Part shown: positions 17,412 to 25,170 of the stretch, one piece after another
Layout of the letters: each line of letters opens with the position of its first letter
How positions within the stretch are numbered: the stretch's first letter is position 1
Notes under the pieces: model-generated
Database searches by the model: none
What the model was told of the DNA's origin: nothing
Seen by the model: only the letters and a program-made list of their open reading frames with translations
Assembly: GCF_002863005.1 (NCBI RefSeq)
Contig: NZ_PKDG01000022.1
Coordinates: forward strand, 19,751 to 83,750
DNA from: Pseudoxanthomonas sp.
GTDB taxonomy: Bacteria; Pseudomonadota; Gammaproteobacteria; Xanthomonadales; Xanthomonadaceae
Direction of reading: 5' to 3'
Length of the DNA stretch: 64,000 bases
Made by a program: the position numbers and the translations under genes

Positions 17412-17462
17412 CAGGCGGTTCCAGGCAACGCGGGCCACCCCGCGAGCGCCGGACACTAGCCA

Positions 17463-17476
17463 TGAAAACGGTTACA
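17463..17476 (-). promoter_or_regulatory. LacI-family type operator
   Basis: TGAAAACGGTTACA is a near-palindrome with the central CG step characteristic of LacI/GalR-family operators. It lies 52 bases before the start of the glycosidase-like gene, suggesting sugar-controlled repression. The regulator gene is not in the window. Confidence 0.55.
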
Positions 17477-17576
17477 TGCGAGCTGCGCTGCACCATCCCG
17501 ACCTGCCGCACGTCCCTTGCGGTGCCGTGCGCCGATCGCGTCGGCAGCCGCGGTCACGGGGGCTGGGCGTGATCGC

Positions 17577-17954
17577 TCAGGGTGTCCTGCGCAGGCCGTG
17601 TTCGGCTTGCTCGCAGACCACCAGCGCGCCGTCGTCTGTGACGGTGCCGGTGGCCCGCACGCGGTCGCCGGCCTTCAGCCCCTGTACGTCCTCCGGCGGC
17701 GGCGCCTTGCAGAGGTTCCAGCGGGCGGGCAGATGCACGTCGACCTGCCCGTTGGGGGCGGCGATCTTCACCACGGCGCTGCCATCGTAGGTCCAGGGCG
17801 TGGTGTCGACGCTGACGACGGTCCCATCGACCGTGGCCTGCTGGCCCGCGGCCAGCGTAGGGCTTGCGGCCGGAGGCGGGGTGGCGCAGGCGGCCAGCAT
17901 CAGGGCGGCGGCGAGGGGCGCCAGGCGTACGGCAGGGAGGCGGGACGGGATCAT
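17577..17954 (-). CDS. Putative lipoprotein with small beta domain
   Basis: 125 aa. The N-terminus carries a lipoprotein signal with lipobox LAAC (LAAALMLAAC), then a proline-rich linker and about 85 residues that read as a small beta barrel: ATVDGTVVSVDTTPWTYDGS, VDVHLPARWNLCK, GDRVRATGTVTDDGALVVCE. The pattern resembles OB-fold proteins that sit in the periplasm; two cysteines could form a disulfide. Its ATG overlaps the stop of the upstream DUF2272 gene by 4 bases, so the two form an operon and are translationally coupled. Function not known. Confidence 0.7.
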   Translation of the reverse strand: MIPSRLPAVRLAPLAAALMLAACATPPPAASPTLAAGQQATVDGTVVSVDTTPWTYDGSAVVKIAAPNGQVDVHLPARWNLCKAPPPEDVQGLKAGDRVRATGTVTDDGALVVCEQAEHGLRRTP

Positions 17955-18979
17955 CGTGGCGTATCCGGGGTGGTGGGCGGGGCGGCGTCCGCGGGGCACC
18001 TTGGCACGCCGGATCCGACGACGCAGTGAATGCAGCATTCCGCCTTCTCGGTCGCTTCGACGCCTGGCGCGTCCTGCACCGGGGGCAGGGCGCCGGGAAG
18101 TCTCGCCAGCTGCTCCGGTGACTTCAGTCGCAGGATCGCCGCCCAGTCCTGACGGTTCATGTTGCAGGCCGCTTCGTTGTCGGGCGCGCACAGCGTGCCG
18201 TCGCCGATGCGGAGCGGCAGCCCGCCCCAGAATTCACCGCTGCGGTTGAGCGGCAGCATGCGCATCGTCACGCTCTGCTGCACGTTGCCGCCGATGGCGT
18301 ACGCAGTGCTGTCGTTGTTCGGGTTCACCGCCACCACGATGTCGCAGTGCATGTCCAGCGAACTGCCGCTGCGCAGCAACGGCACCAGCCCTTCGTGGCC
18401 GAACAGGCGGCCGGACTGGCGCACGTAGCAGATCAGGTCGCCGACCACCGGCTTGGCCTTCGCCACGTCGATGACGTCGAAGGCGTTGGTCGACGGGTTC
18501 TGGAACGCCGCCTGCACATAGGTGAAGTGGCGGCTGGAACCGCGGAAGCCGGGCACCCGGGCCTCACGCATCACCCACGAGATGAAGGCGGCCGACCATG
18601 GCGTGTCCACCACGAAGCCGCGGCAGGCCTCGGCCTGAGGGCCTGTCGACGAGGCGTACAGGCACTCGGTCGCGCCGCGACGGTGACCGATCGCGGCGAG
18701 CAGCCCGCTGTCGCGCCAGTAGCGCGCGACGCGCTGCCAGGCGCGGTCGTCGCCGAGCGACAACAGCGACGACTCCGCCTCGGTCATCGGTGCGTTCGCC
18801 AGCTTGCCCTCGCGGTCGATGAAGGGGCGGTACCACATCAGGTGCTCGCGGCAGGCGACTGCGGCGATGCGGGAGGCGACATCCGTCGGCGTCTGTTGCG
18901 ACAACTGCGGACAGGCATCGGCCGCGTACGCGGCACCGGAGGTCAGCAGCAACAGGGGCAGCAACAGCCATGCACGCAT
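17951..18979 (-). CDS. DUF2272 family exported protein
   Basis: 342 aa with a clean signal peptide (MRAWLLLPLLLLTSGAAYA). The mature part shows the DUF2272 pattern: PWSAAFISWVMREAG-like segment (here TPWSAAFISWVMREARVPGF) followed by RHFTYV, then KPVVGDLICYVR and HCDIVVAV. This arrangement of serine, histidine and aspartate positions resembles CHAP/NlpC-like hydrolase folds, which hints at peptidoglycan or amide cleavage; this is not proven for the family. The C-terminal 70 residues are extra and contain a CC-x2-C cluster. It leads a two-gene operon with the downstream lipoprotein. Confidence 0.85.
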   Translation of the reverse strand: MRAWLLLPLLLLTSGAAYAADACPQLSQQTPTDVASRIAAVACREHLMWYRPFIDREGKLANAPMTEAESSLLSLGDDRAWQRVARYWRDSGLLAAIGHRRGATECLYASSTGPQAEACRGFVVDTPWSAAFISWVMREARVPGFRGSSRHFTYVQAAFQNPSTNAFDVIDVAKAKPVVGDLICYVRQSGRLFGHEGLVPLLRSGSSLDMHCDIVVAVNPNNDSTAYAIGGNVQQSVTMRMLPLNRSGEFWGGLPLRIGDGTLCAPDNEAACNMNRQDWAAILRLKSPEQLARLPGALPPVQDAPGVEATEKAECCIHCVVGSGVPRCPADAAPPTTPDTPR

Positions 18980-19145
18980 CGGATGATCCTGGGGGTGGGT
19001 GATCTCTACCTACGCATGATGCCGCATCGGCAGGACACGACATCATCACGCGGCATGAAGGTATGGGAAGGGTCGACGAGGGAGGCGGTGGAGCATGCGC
19101 CCTGCGAGGCGTCTTGACCTCAATCGCGCTTGAGGTCCTACCGTG

Positions 19146-20012
19146 ATGGCCCGCCCAACCAGGGAGTCTTCCGTGGCCGACACGCTCGCCGACATCGCGC
19201 TGTACCTGCAACGCCTGGGTCACGACCGACCGCCGCCGCCCACTCTGGACACCTTGCGCGCGCTGCAGCTGCGGCATACCGCCACGTTTCCGTTCGAAAC
19301 CCTGTCCACCCTGCTGCGCGCGCCCGTGCCGATCGATTTGCCAGCCATCCAGCACAAGCTGCTGCATGCGGGGCGCGGCGGCTACTGCTACGAACTCAAT
19401 CGCGTTTTCCTGGCGCTGCTCCGGCAGCTGCACTTCGATGCGCGCGGCCTGGCGGCGCGCGTGGTGATGGGAGGACCGGAGGACGAACCCACCGCACGCA
19501 CGCACCTGCTGATACTGGCCACCGTGGAGGGGCAGCGTTACATCGTCGATGTCGGTTTCGGCGGCATGGTGCCCACCGCACCACTGCGACTGGATACCGA
19601 AGACGTGCAGGCCACGCCGCACGAGCCTTACCGCATCACCCGGCGCGATGGCGTGTATACGCTGCGCTCGAGGGTGGCGGGCGAGTGGCGGGCGCTGTAC
19701 GTGTTCGACCTGCAGCCGCAGGCCGACATCGATCACATCGTCGGCAACTGGTACGTCAGCACGCATCCGGACTCGCCGTTCGTGGGCCAGCTGCGCGCCG
19801 CCCTCACCGGGCCGGGCTGGCGCCGGACGCTCAACGACGGCAGCGTCGCGCTGCATCGCCCCGGTCATGCCAGCGAGCGGCGCAGCCTGCCCAATGCCGA
19901 GGCAATGATCACGGTGTTGCAGGAGGCATTCGGCATCCGCGTACCGGACGTTCCCGGCCTGCACGCGGCCATCGAAGCGCGACTGCGCGCTGCGCCCCAC
20001 AGCACGTCCTGA
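19146..20012 (+). CDS. nat: Arylamine N-acetyltransferase
   Basis: 288 aa. The catalytic triad is complete: C81 in RGGYCYELN, H120 in ARTHLL and D135 in YIVDVGFGG. The enzyme transfers acetyl from acetyl-CoA to arylamines, hydrazines or N-hydroxyarylamines in the cytosol. Length and motif spacing are normal for the bacterial NAT family (about 275-285 aa). GTG at 19143 sits directly before the ATG chosen here; a GTG at 19173 is another option nearer the usual N-terminus. It is a single-gene unit between the divergent DUF2272 operon and the deacetylase gene. Confidence 0.92.
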   Translation: MARPTRESSVADTLADIALYLQRLGHDRPPPPTLDTLRALQLRHTATFPFETLSTLLRAPVPIDLPAIQHKLLHAGRGGYCYELNRVFLALLRQLHFDARGLAARVVMGGPEDEPTARTHLLILATVEGQRYIVDVGFGGMVPTAPLRLDTEDVQATPHEPYRITRRDGVYTLRSRVAGEWRALYVFDLQPQADIDHIVGNWYVSTHPDSPFVGQLRAALTGPGWRRTLNDGSVALHRPGHASERRSLPNAEAMITVLQEAFGIRVPDVPGLHAAIEARLRAAPHSTS

Positions 20013-20078
20013 GTCGGCTGGCGGCCGGGCCATGCCGGACGATAAGCTCGCCGCTCCGCCCCCTGCCCCGGACTGCGC

Positions 20079-21047
20079 GTGCGCTTCCTCCTGCAAGTAC
20101 TGTTGCTGTCCGCATGGGCGTTGAGTGCGCATGCCGCCGAGCCCGACCGCCGCATCGCCATCACCATCGATGACCTGCCGTGGCAGCGCATGGACAAGAC
20201 GCCGCCGGACGCGCTCGCAGGACGCCACGCGCAGCTCATGGCGCAACTGAAGCAGGCCGGCGTGCCGGTGGTCGGCTTCGTCAACGAGGGCAAGCTGGAA
20301 GTCGATGGCCAGGTGCGGCCCGAGCGCGTGGCGATGCTGCGCGACTGGCGGGATGCGGGCTTCGGGCTGGGCAACCACACCCATGGCCATCTCGATCTGC
20401 ATGCGGTCGGTCTGCCTGCGTTCCAGCAGGACATCCTGCGCGGCGAACGCGTGCTGCGCCCGCTGTTGGCGGAACGCGGCCAGGCCCCGCGCTGGTTCCG
20501 CCACCCGTACCTGCGCGCCGGCCGAACGCCGGAGGAACGTGCGGCGCTGTCCGCGTTCCTGGTCGGACACGGTTACCGCATCGCACCGGTGACGGTCGAC
20601 AACGGCGAATGGGTATGGGCGTCCGCCTACGCCAACGTGCTCGACGGCCAGCCCGACACGCCCGTGCGCGCGGCGACGCTGGAGCGGCTGCGGCGCGGCT
20701 ATGTGCCCTACATGCTCAACAAGGTCGACTACTACGAACGGCAGTCGCAGGCGTTGCTCGGCTATGCGCTGCCGCAGGTCTGGCTGCTGCACGCCAACGA
20801 GCTCAACGCCGTCGCCTACGCGGATCTCGTGGCCGGCGTGCAGCGACGCGGCTACCGCGTGGTGACGCTGGACGAGGCGATGCGCGACCCTGCCTACGCG
20901 CGCGGCGAGGACGGCTACAACGGCCGCTACGGCCCCAGCTGGCTGCACCGCTGGGCGATGGCGGAGAAGAGGCCGAAGGAGTTCTACGCCGGCGAGCCGG
21001 TGGTGCCGGGCTGGGTGCTGGCGCTGGCGGGAGTGGATTCGGAATGA
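20079..21047 (+). CDS. Polysaccharide deacetylase family protein, exported
   Basis: 322 aa with a signal peptide (about 1-19, LLQVLLLSAWALSAHA) from a GTG start. The NodB-like core has motif 1 ITIDDLP (D31/D32) and motif 2 NHTHGH (99-104), the metal-binding pair of histidines with aspartate, and motif 3 RHPYLRAG (141-148). C-terminal part WLLHANELNA supplies the late histidine. It should remove N- or O-acetyl groups from a cell-wall or exopolysaccharide sugar in the periplasm; substrate unknown. The last 60 residues, with GEDGYNGRYGPSWLHRW, are typical of a proteobacterial subgroup. Confidence 0.88.
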   Translation: MRFLLQVLLLSAWALSAHAAEPDRRIAITIDDLPWQRMDKTPPDALAGRHAQLMAQLKQAGVPVVGFVNEGKLEVDGQVRPERVAMLRDWRDAGFGLGNHTHGHLDLHAVGLPAFQQDILRGERVLRPLLAERGQAPRWFRHPYLRAGRTPEERAALSAFLVGHGYRIAPVTVDNGEWVWASAYANVLDGQPDTPVRAATLERLRRGYVPYMLNKVDYYERQSQALLGYALPQVWLLHANELNAVAYADLVAGVQRRGYRVVTLDEAMRDPAYARGEDGYNGRYGPSWLHRWAMAEKRPKEFYAGEPVVPGWVLALAGVDSE

Positions 21048-21069
21048 GGGCGGCGCGGCACAGGCCGCG

Positions 21070-21849
21070 TCAGTCCCCGCGCCGCAGGGTCGCCAGCTTC
21101 AGGAAGGCATCGTGCTGGTAGCGGCTCATCCGGAGTTGCTGGCCGGTATCCATCGTGACCACGTGGTAGCCGTTGAACCATGGATGGATGTCCCTGACCC
21201 GCCGGATGTTGATGATGGCCGAGCGGTGCACGCGGGCGAAGCGGCGCGGGTCGAGGCGTGCCGCCAGCGCGGCCATGGTCTCGCGGACTTCGTGCACGCG
21301 GTCGGCCAGGTGCAGGCGCACGGTGTTGCCACTGGCCTTTATCCAGACGATGTCGTCCACGTCGACCAGGACGACGCGCTCGTCCTCGCGCACCGGGATC
21401 CGTTCCAGGTAGGCATCGCGCTGTTGCAGCGTTGCCAGCGCCTGCATGATCCGGGCGGTGGTGTCGGCATCGGCGCCCTGTCCGATCGCCAGGCGCTGCT
21501 TCGCACGGCGCAGGGTTTCGGCGAAGCGTTCGCGGCTGAATGGCTTGACGAGGTAATCGACGGCATTCGCCTCGAACGCGCGCACCGCGAACTGTTCGTA
21601 CGCGGTGACGAAGATGGTCGCCGGCATGCGCGCCGGGCCGAGGGTGGCCACCACGTCCAGGCCGGTGATGGCCGGCATCTGGATGTCGAGGAACATCAGG
21701 TCGGGCGAGCGCTCGCGGATGGCCGCCACCGCCGACACGCCGTCGCCGCATTCGCCCACCACCTCGATGTCCGCGTCGTCGCGCAGCAGGCGCGCCACGG
21801 CGTGGCGGGCGATCGGTTCGTCGTCCACCACCAGCGCGGTCAGGCGCAT
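21070..21849 (-). CDS. LytTR-family response regulator
   Basis: 259 aa. Receiver domain 1-115 with D9/D10, phosphoacceptor D55 in MFLDIQMPA, T82 and K102 in LVKPF, all intact. A linker of about 30 residues leads to a LytTR DNA-binding domain (about 150-255: VDDIVWIKASGNTVRLHL, FARVHRSAIINIRRV). It binds DNA as paired direct repeats. The start codon overlaps the kinase gene by 10 bases, so both come from one mRNA. The direct repeat at 23018-23056 upstream of the kinase is the probable target. Confidence 0.93.
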   Translation of the reverse strand: MRLTALVVDDEPIARHAVARLLRDDADIEVVGECGDGVSAVAAIRERSPDLMFLDIQMPAITGLDVVATLGPARMPATIFVTAYEQFAVRAFEANAVDYLVKPFSRERFAETLRRAKQRLAIGQGADADTTARIMQALATLQQRDAYLERIPVREDERVVLVDVDDIVWIKASGNTVRLHLADRVHEVRETMAALAARLDPRRFARVHRSAIINIRRVRDIHPWFNGYHVVTMDTGQQLRMSRYQHDAFLKLATLRRGD

Positions 21850-22952
21850 GCGGGCACGTGCTCCGGCAGGGCGTCCTCGTCGAGGTCGCGGTAGGGCAGG
21901 CGCAACCGGCACGCGACGCCGCGCGGCACGATCAGGTCCAGCCGCAGGCTCGCGTGGTCCCCATACAGCTCGCGCATGCGCAGTCGCGTGTTGGACAGGC
22001 CGATGCCGTGGCCTCCCGCCTGGCCGCCCTCGTCCAGCGTGCTGTTGTAGTTGCGCACGTCGATGCAGAGCATGTCGCCCTCGCGGCGGCAGTCGATCTC
22101 CACGCAGTCCTCGCCCACGTGCTGGCCGATGCCGTAGCGGATCGCGTTCTCCACGATCGGCTGCAGCACCAGGCTCGGCACCGCGGCATCCATCACGTCG
22201 GGTGCGACATGGATGCGCGTGGTCAGGCGGTCCTTGAAGCGCCGCCGCTGGATGCCGAGGTACAGCTCGAGCAGCTCCAGTTCGCGGCGCAGCGGGATCT
22301 CCTGGCCGTCGTAGTCCTCCAGGAACGCGCGCAGCAGTTCGCTCAGGCGCAGCAGCATGTCCTCGGCCGACAGCTTGTCCTCGTCGAGCAGGGTGACGAT
22401 GGCGTGCAGCGTGTTGAACAGGAAGTGCGGCTGCAGCTGGGTCTTCAGTACTTGCAGGCGCGACTGGGCCAGTTCGGTGGCCAGCCGGCTGGCCTCCAGT
22501 TCGCGTCGCGCCTTCTCGGCGTGGAACTGGATGGCCTGCTGGATGGCGAACAGCGTCCAGTAGGTCAGCACGCCGATGGCGAAGTGCTGCTCCAGGAAGT
22601 AGCCGAGCTGCTCGAAGAAGCCGCTGGGTTCGAACAGCGTCGAGACCAGGGCGCCGAGCACCATCGCGAGGAACGTCGTGCACAGGCTCGCCACGAGCTG
22701 CTGCGCCAACCCGCGGAAGCGCAACGTGCCGCGTACCGGATAGCGCTCGGCCAGGCGGAACACGAGCGGCGCGAGGGCCGCCCAGCTGTACCACTGGATC
22801 AACGACCAGCGGATGAGGTCCGAAAGCGGCCAGCTGGGGCGCTGCAGGCCGTTGTTGAGCGTGTTCTGCAAGGTGAACAGCAGTGCGATCGCGGTCCACA
22901 GCCCCAGGTAGCGGAACAGGCCGATCTCGGTGCTGCCCAGACGGATCTTCAT
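21840..22952 (-). CDS. LytS/AlgZ-type sensor histidine kinase
   Basis: 370 aa. Four hydrophobic segments in residues about 12-142 form the membrane sensor (IGLFRYLGLWTAIALLFTLQ, WYSWAALAPLVF, ATFLAM-type third, FAIGVLTYWTLFAI fourth, quoted approximately). The His_kinase domain has phosphoacceptor H176 in QLQPHFLFNTL, and the ATPase part has PIVENAIRYGI (N-box) and GGHGIGLSNTRLRM. It phosphorylates the LytTR regulator encoded downstream. Stimulus is not readable. The promoter region upstream carries two 18-bp direct repeats, suggesting autoregulation. Confidence 0.93.
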   Translation of the reverse strand: MKIRLGSTEIGLFRYLGLWTAIALLFTLQNTLNNGLQRPSWPLSDLIRWSLIQWYSWAALAPLVFRLAERYPVRGTLRFRGLAQQLVASLCTTFLAMVLGALVSTLFEPSGFFEQLGYFLEQHFAIGVLTYWTLFAIQQAIQFHAEKARRELEASRLATELAQSRLQVLKTQLQPHFLFNTLHAIVTLLDEDKLSAEDMLLRLSELLRAFLEDYDGQEIPLRRELELLELYLGIQRRRFKDRLTTRIHVAPDVMDAAVPSLVLQPIVENAIRYGIGQHVGEDCVEIDCRREGDMLCIDVRNYNSTLDEGGQAGGHGIGLSNTRLRMRELYGDHASLRLDLIVPRGVACRLRLPYRDLDEDALPEHVPACA

Positions 22953-23017
22953 GGGGGCCTCCTGTGCGAACGCATCCTAGGCGGCCGCGCCGGCGACGGA
23001 AAGCCGCGATCGTTGCC

Positions 23018-23056
23018 CACGACGATTCGTCCCGGCCGCACGACGATTCGTCCCGG
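23018..23056. promoter_or_regulatory. Pair of 18-bp direct repeats, candidate LytTR binding site
   Basis: CACGACGATTCGTCCCGG occurs at 23018-23035 and again at 23039-23056, identical, with a 21-bp period. Each copy contains the dyad GACGA-T-TCGTC. LytTR regulators bind direct repeats about two helical turns apart, and TTCGTC recalls the AlgR box. It lies between the kinase gene and the divergent gene at 23151 and could serve either or both. Confidence 0.55.
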
Positions 23057-23150
23057 ATCCGTTGCCGCCTTCCCGCAACGGGCGCGAGATGCGCTCGCCC
23101 CGCACGCGACCCGCGCTGCCGGTGGCGCCCTCATCACCGGAGATTCCGCC

Positions 23151-23549
23151 ATGCCTCGCCTGTACATCGTCGTGCTGCTCGCCGCCGCCATCCCGTTCGC
23201 CGCCGCCCACGCCGGCGAACGCACCCATTACCTCTACCTCGTCAACCGTGCCCACGATGCCATCGTGTCGGTCTCCGCGGCGCGGGCCGGCGCGGACCAG
23301 CCGCGCGAACTGCTCGTCGGCGGGCGGCTGGCCGGTGGCGGCGATGCGGCCACCCTCCAGATCCGCAGCGACGACTGCGTGCACGACCTGCAGGTGGCGT
23401 TCGCGAATGGACGCCGCGCGGTGTATCCGGCCTTCGATCTGTGTCGCCAGCGGGGACTGCGGGTGATGCCGCTCCCGACGCGGGGTGCGCAGTCACGGCT
23501 CGCCGCAGCGGGCGGAGACGAGGCGCGGCCGGCGGCGAGCGCGGACTGA
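23151..23549 (+). CDS. Small exported protein of unknown function
   Basis: 132 aa with a signal peptide (about 1-21, LYIVVLLAAAIPFAAAHA). The mature part begins GERTHYLYLVNRAHDAIVSV and holds two cysteines (DDCVHDLQVAF, FDLCRQRGLR) that may pair in the periplasm; the fold reads as short beta strands. I do not recognise a family. It lies divergent from the LytS/LytTR operon across the direct repeats at 23018, so it is a candidate target gene of that system. The frame is open far upstream, but the ATG at 23151 begins the signal peptide. Confidence 0.7.
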   Translation: MPRLYIVVLLAAAIPFAAAHAGERTHYLYLVNRAHDAIVSVSAARAGADQPRELLVGGRLAGGGDAATLQIRSDDCVHDLQVAFANGRRAVYPAFDLCRQRGLRVMPLPTRGAQSRLAAAGGDEARPAASAD

Positions 23550-23558
23550 GTCGCGCGA

Positions 23559-24587
23559 TCAGGCAGAGAAATCCAGCACCACGCGCCCCTCGATCGTGCC
23601 GGCGTGCATGCGTGCGAACACGGCGTTGATGTTCTCCAGGCGGTCGGTCGCCACGGTCGCGGCGACCTTGCCCATCGCGGCGAAATCGAGCGCCTCCTGC
23701 AGGTCCAGTCGGGTGCCGACGATGGAGCCGCGCACGGTGATGCCGTTGAGCACCATGCCGAAGATGTCGAGCGGGAACTGGCCCGGCGGCAGGCCGTTGA
23801 GCGACACCGTGCCGCCCCGGCGCACCATGCCGATCGCCTGCTCGAAGGCCTTGGGCGATACCGCCGTCACCAGCGCACCGTGCGCGCCACCGATTTCCTT
23901 CTTCAGATACGCGGCCGGGTCGTCGGTGGCGGCGTTGACGGTGACCGTCGCGCCCAGGCGGCGCGCCAGGTCCAGCTTGGCGTCGTCCACGTCGACGGCC
24001 GCCACGTTCAGGCCCATCGCCTTCGCGTACTGCACGGCCAGGTGGCCCAGCCCGCCGATGCCGGAGATCACCACCCAGTCGCCGGGTCGGGTATCGGTGA
24101 CTTTCAGGCCCTTGTAGACGGTCACGCCGGCGCACAGGATGGGCGCGATCTCGACGAAACCGATGCCCGCCGGCAGGTGGCCGACGTAGCCCGCGTCGGC
24201 CAGCGCGTACTCGGCGAAACCGCCGTTGACCGAATAGCCGGTGTTCCGCTGGGTTTCGCACAGCGTCTCCCACCCGCCGAGGCAGTGCGCGCAGTAGCCG
24301 CATGCGGAGTACAGCCACGGAACGCCGACGCGGTCGCCTTCCTTCACGTGGGTCACGCCATTGCCCACCGCGACGACGTGGCCGACGCCCTCGTGCCCGG
24401 GAATGAACGGCGGGCTGGGCTTCACCGGCCAGTCGCCTTCGGCGGCGTGCAGGTCGGTGTGGCAGACGCCGCAGGCCTCGATCTTGACCAGCAGTTCGCC
24501 GGCGGCCGGGCGCGGCACCGGGACATCCTCGATGACCAGCGGGGCGCCGAACTGCCGGACGACGGCGGCTTTCATGGTGCGGTCCAT
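23559..24587 (-). CDS. adhP: Zinc-dependent alcohol dehydrogenase, AdhP type
   Basis: 342 aa, the usual length. Catalytic zinc ligands are C42 (CGVCHTDLH) and H65/E66 (GHEGVGH); structural zinc cysteines are C96, C99, C102 and C110. The Rossmann motif [17 protein letters not shown] near residue 174 binds NAD, with [11 protein letters not shown] after it. It oxidises primary alcohols or reduces aldehydes in the cytosol. AGGAG lies seven bases before the ATG at 24587; a second ATG four codons in (MKAAVV) is also possible. It is a single gene, divergent from the DUF1801 gene. Confidence 0.93.
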   Translation of the reverse strand: MDRTMKAAVVRQFGAPLVIEDVPVPRPAAGELLVKIEACGVCHTDLHAAEGDWPVKPSPPFIPGHEGVGHVVAVGNGVTHVKEGDRVGVPWLYSACGYCAHCLGGWETLCETQRNTGYSVNGGFAEYALADAGYVGHLPAGIGFVEIAPILCAGVTVYKGLKVTDTRPGDWVVISGIGGLGHLAVQYAKAMGLNVAAVDVDDAKLDLARRLGATVTVNAATDDPAAYLKKEIGGAHGALVTAVSPKAFEQAIGMVRRGGTVSLNGLPPGQFPLDIFGMVLNGITVRGSIVGTRLDLQEALDFAAMGKVAATVATDRLENINAVFARMHAGTIEGRVVLDFSA

Positions 24588-24768
24588 GGCGTGCTCCTGG
24601 CGTGGCGTTAGGAGTCGCCAACGTACGCCGCCCGTGCGACGGCCGCGTTGATTCCGATCAACCTGCGTCGCGCAGGCTTGACCGCCGGTCGGACGCTCCG
24701 TGCGCTGGCCGGCGGCGCCTGCCCGCGCTACCGTTCGCGATCAGTCGACAGGCGGAGTGCACGACACC

Positions 24769-25158
24769 ATGGGGACACAGGCAGCGCGCGACGATGTCGA
24801 GACCTTCCTGGCCACCCTCGCGCATGCGCAGGACGCCGCCATCCGCCTGCTGCGCACGACGATCCTGGCGACGGATCCGCGCATCGGCGAAAGCATCAAG
24901 TGGAACGCACCGAGCTTCCACGTGGAGGGCCGCCATTTCGCGACGATGCAGCTGCGCCGGCCGGACCGCATGATGCTGGTGCTGCACCTGGGCGCGGGCA
25001 AGCAGGCGATGCCCGCGGGCGCGATCGCCGATCCGCGGCAGCTGCTCGCGTGGCTGGGCGCCGACCGCGCGGCCTGGACCTTCGCCGGCGTGGACGACGT
25101 GGAAGCCCAGCGCACCGCGTTGCAGGCGCTGGTGCGCCAGTGGATGGCGCACGCCTGA
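24769..25158 (+). CDS. DUF1801 domain protein (YdhG-like)
   Basis: 129 aa. The domain runs through the whole protein: DDVETFLATLAHAQDAAIRLLRTTI, IGESIKWNAPSFHVEGRHFATM (the W-N-x-P-x-F core of the family), LVLHLGAGK and a final DRAAWTFAGVDDVEAQRTAL. These excerpts are given as patterns. Members are small cytosolic proteins without an assigned reaction. The ATG at 24769 fits the family start; the longer frame from 24700 adds residues unlike the family. It ends 12 bases from the convergent tetratricopeptide gene. Confidence 0.82.
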   Translation: MGTQAARDDVETFLATLAHAQDAAIRLLRTTILATDPRIGESIKWNAPSFHVEGRHFATMQLRRPDRMMLVLHLGAGKQAMPAGAIADPRQLLAWLGADRAAWTFAGVDDVEAQRTALQALVRQWMAHA

Positions 25159-25170
25159 CACCGCGTCCGG

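Noticed and set aside
18564..20948. Open frame of 794 codons on the minus strand across the nat and deacetylase genes
   Set aside because: No domain is visible, and the plus-strand genes beneath it have complete catalytic motifs.
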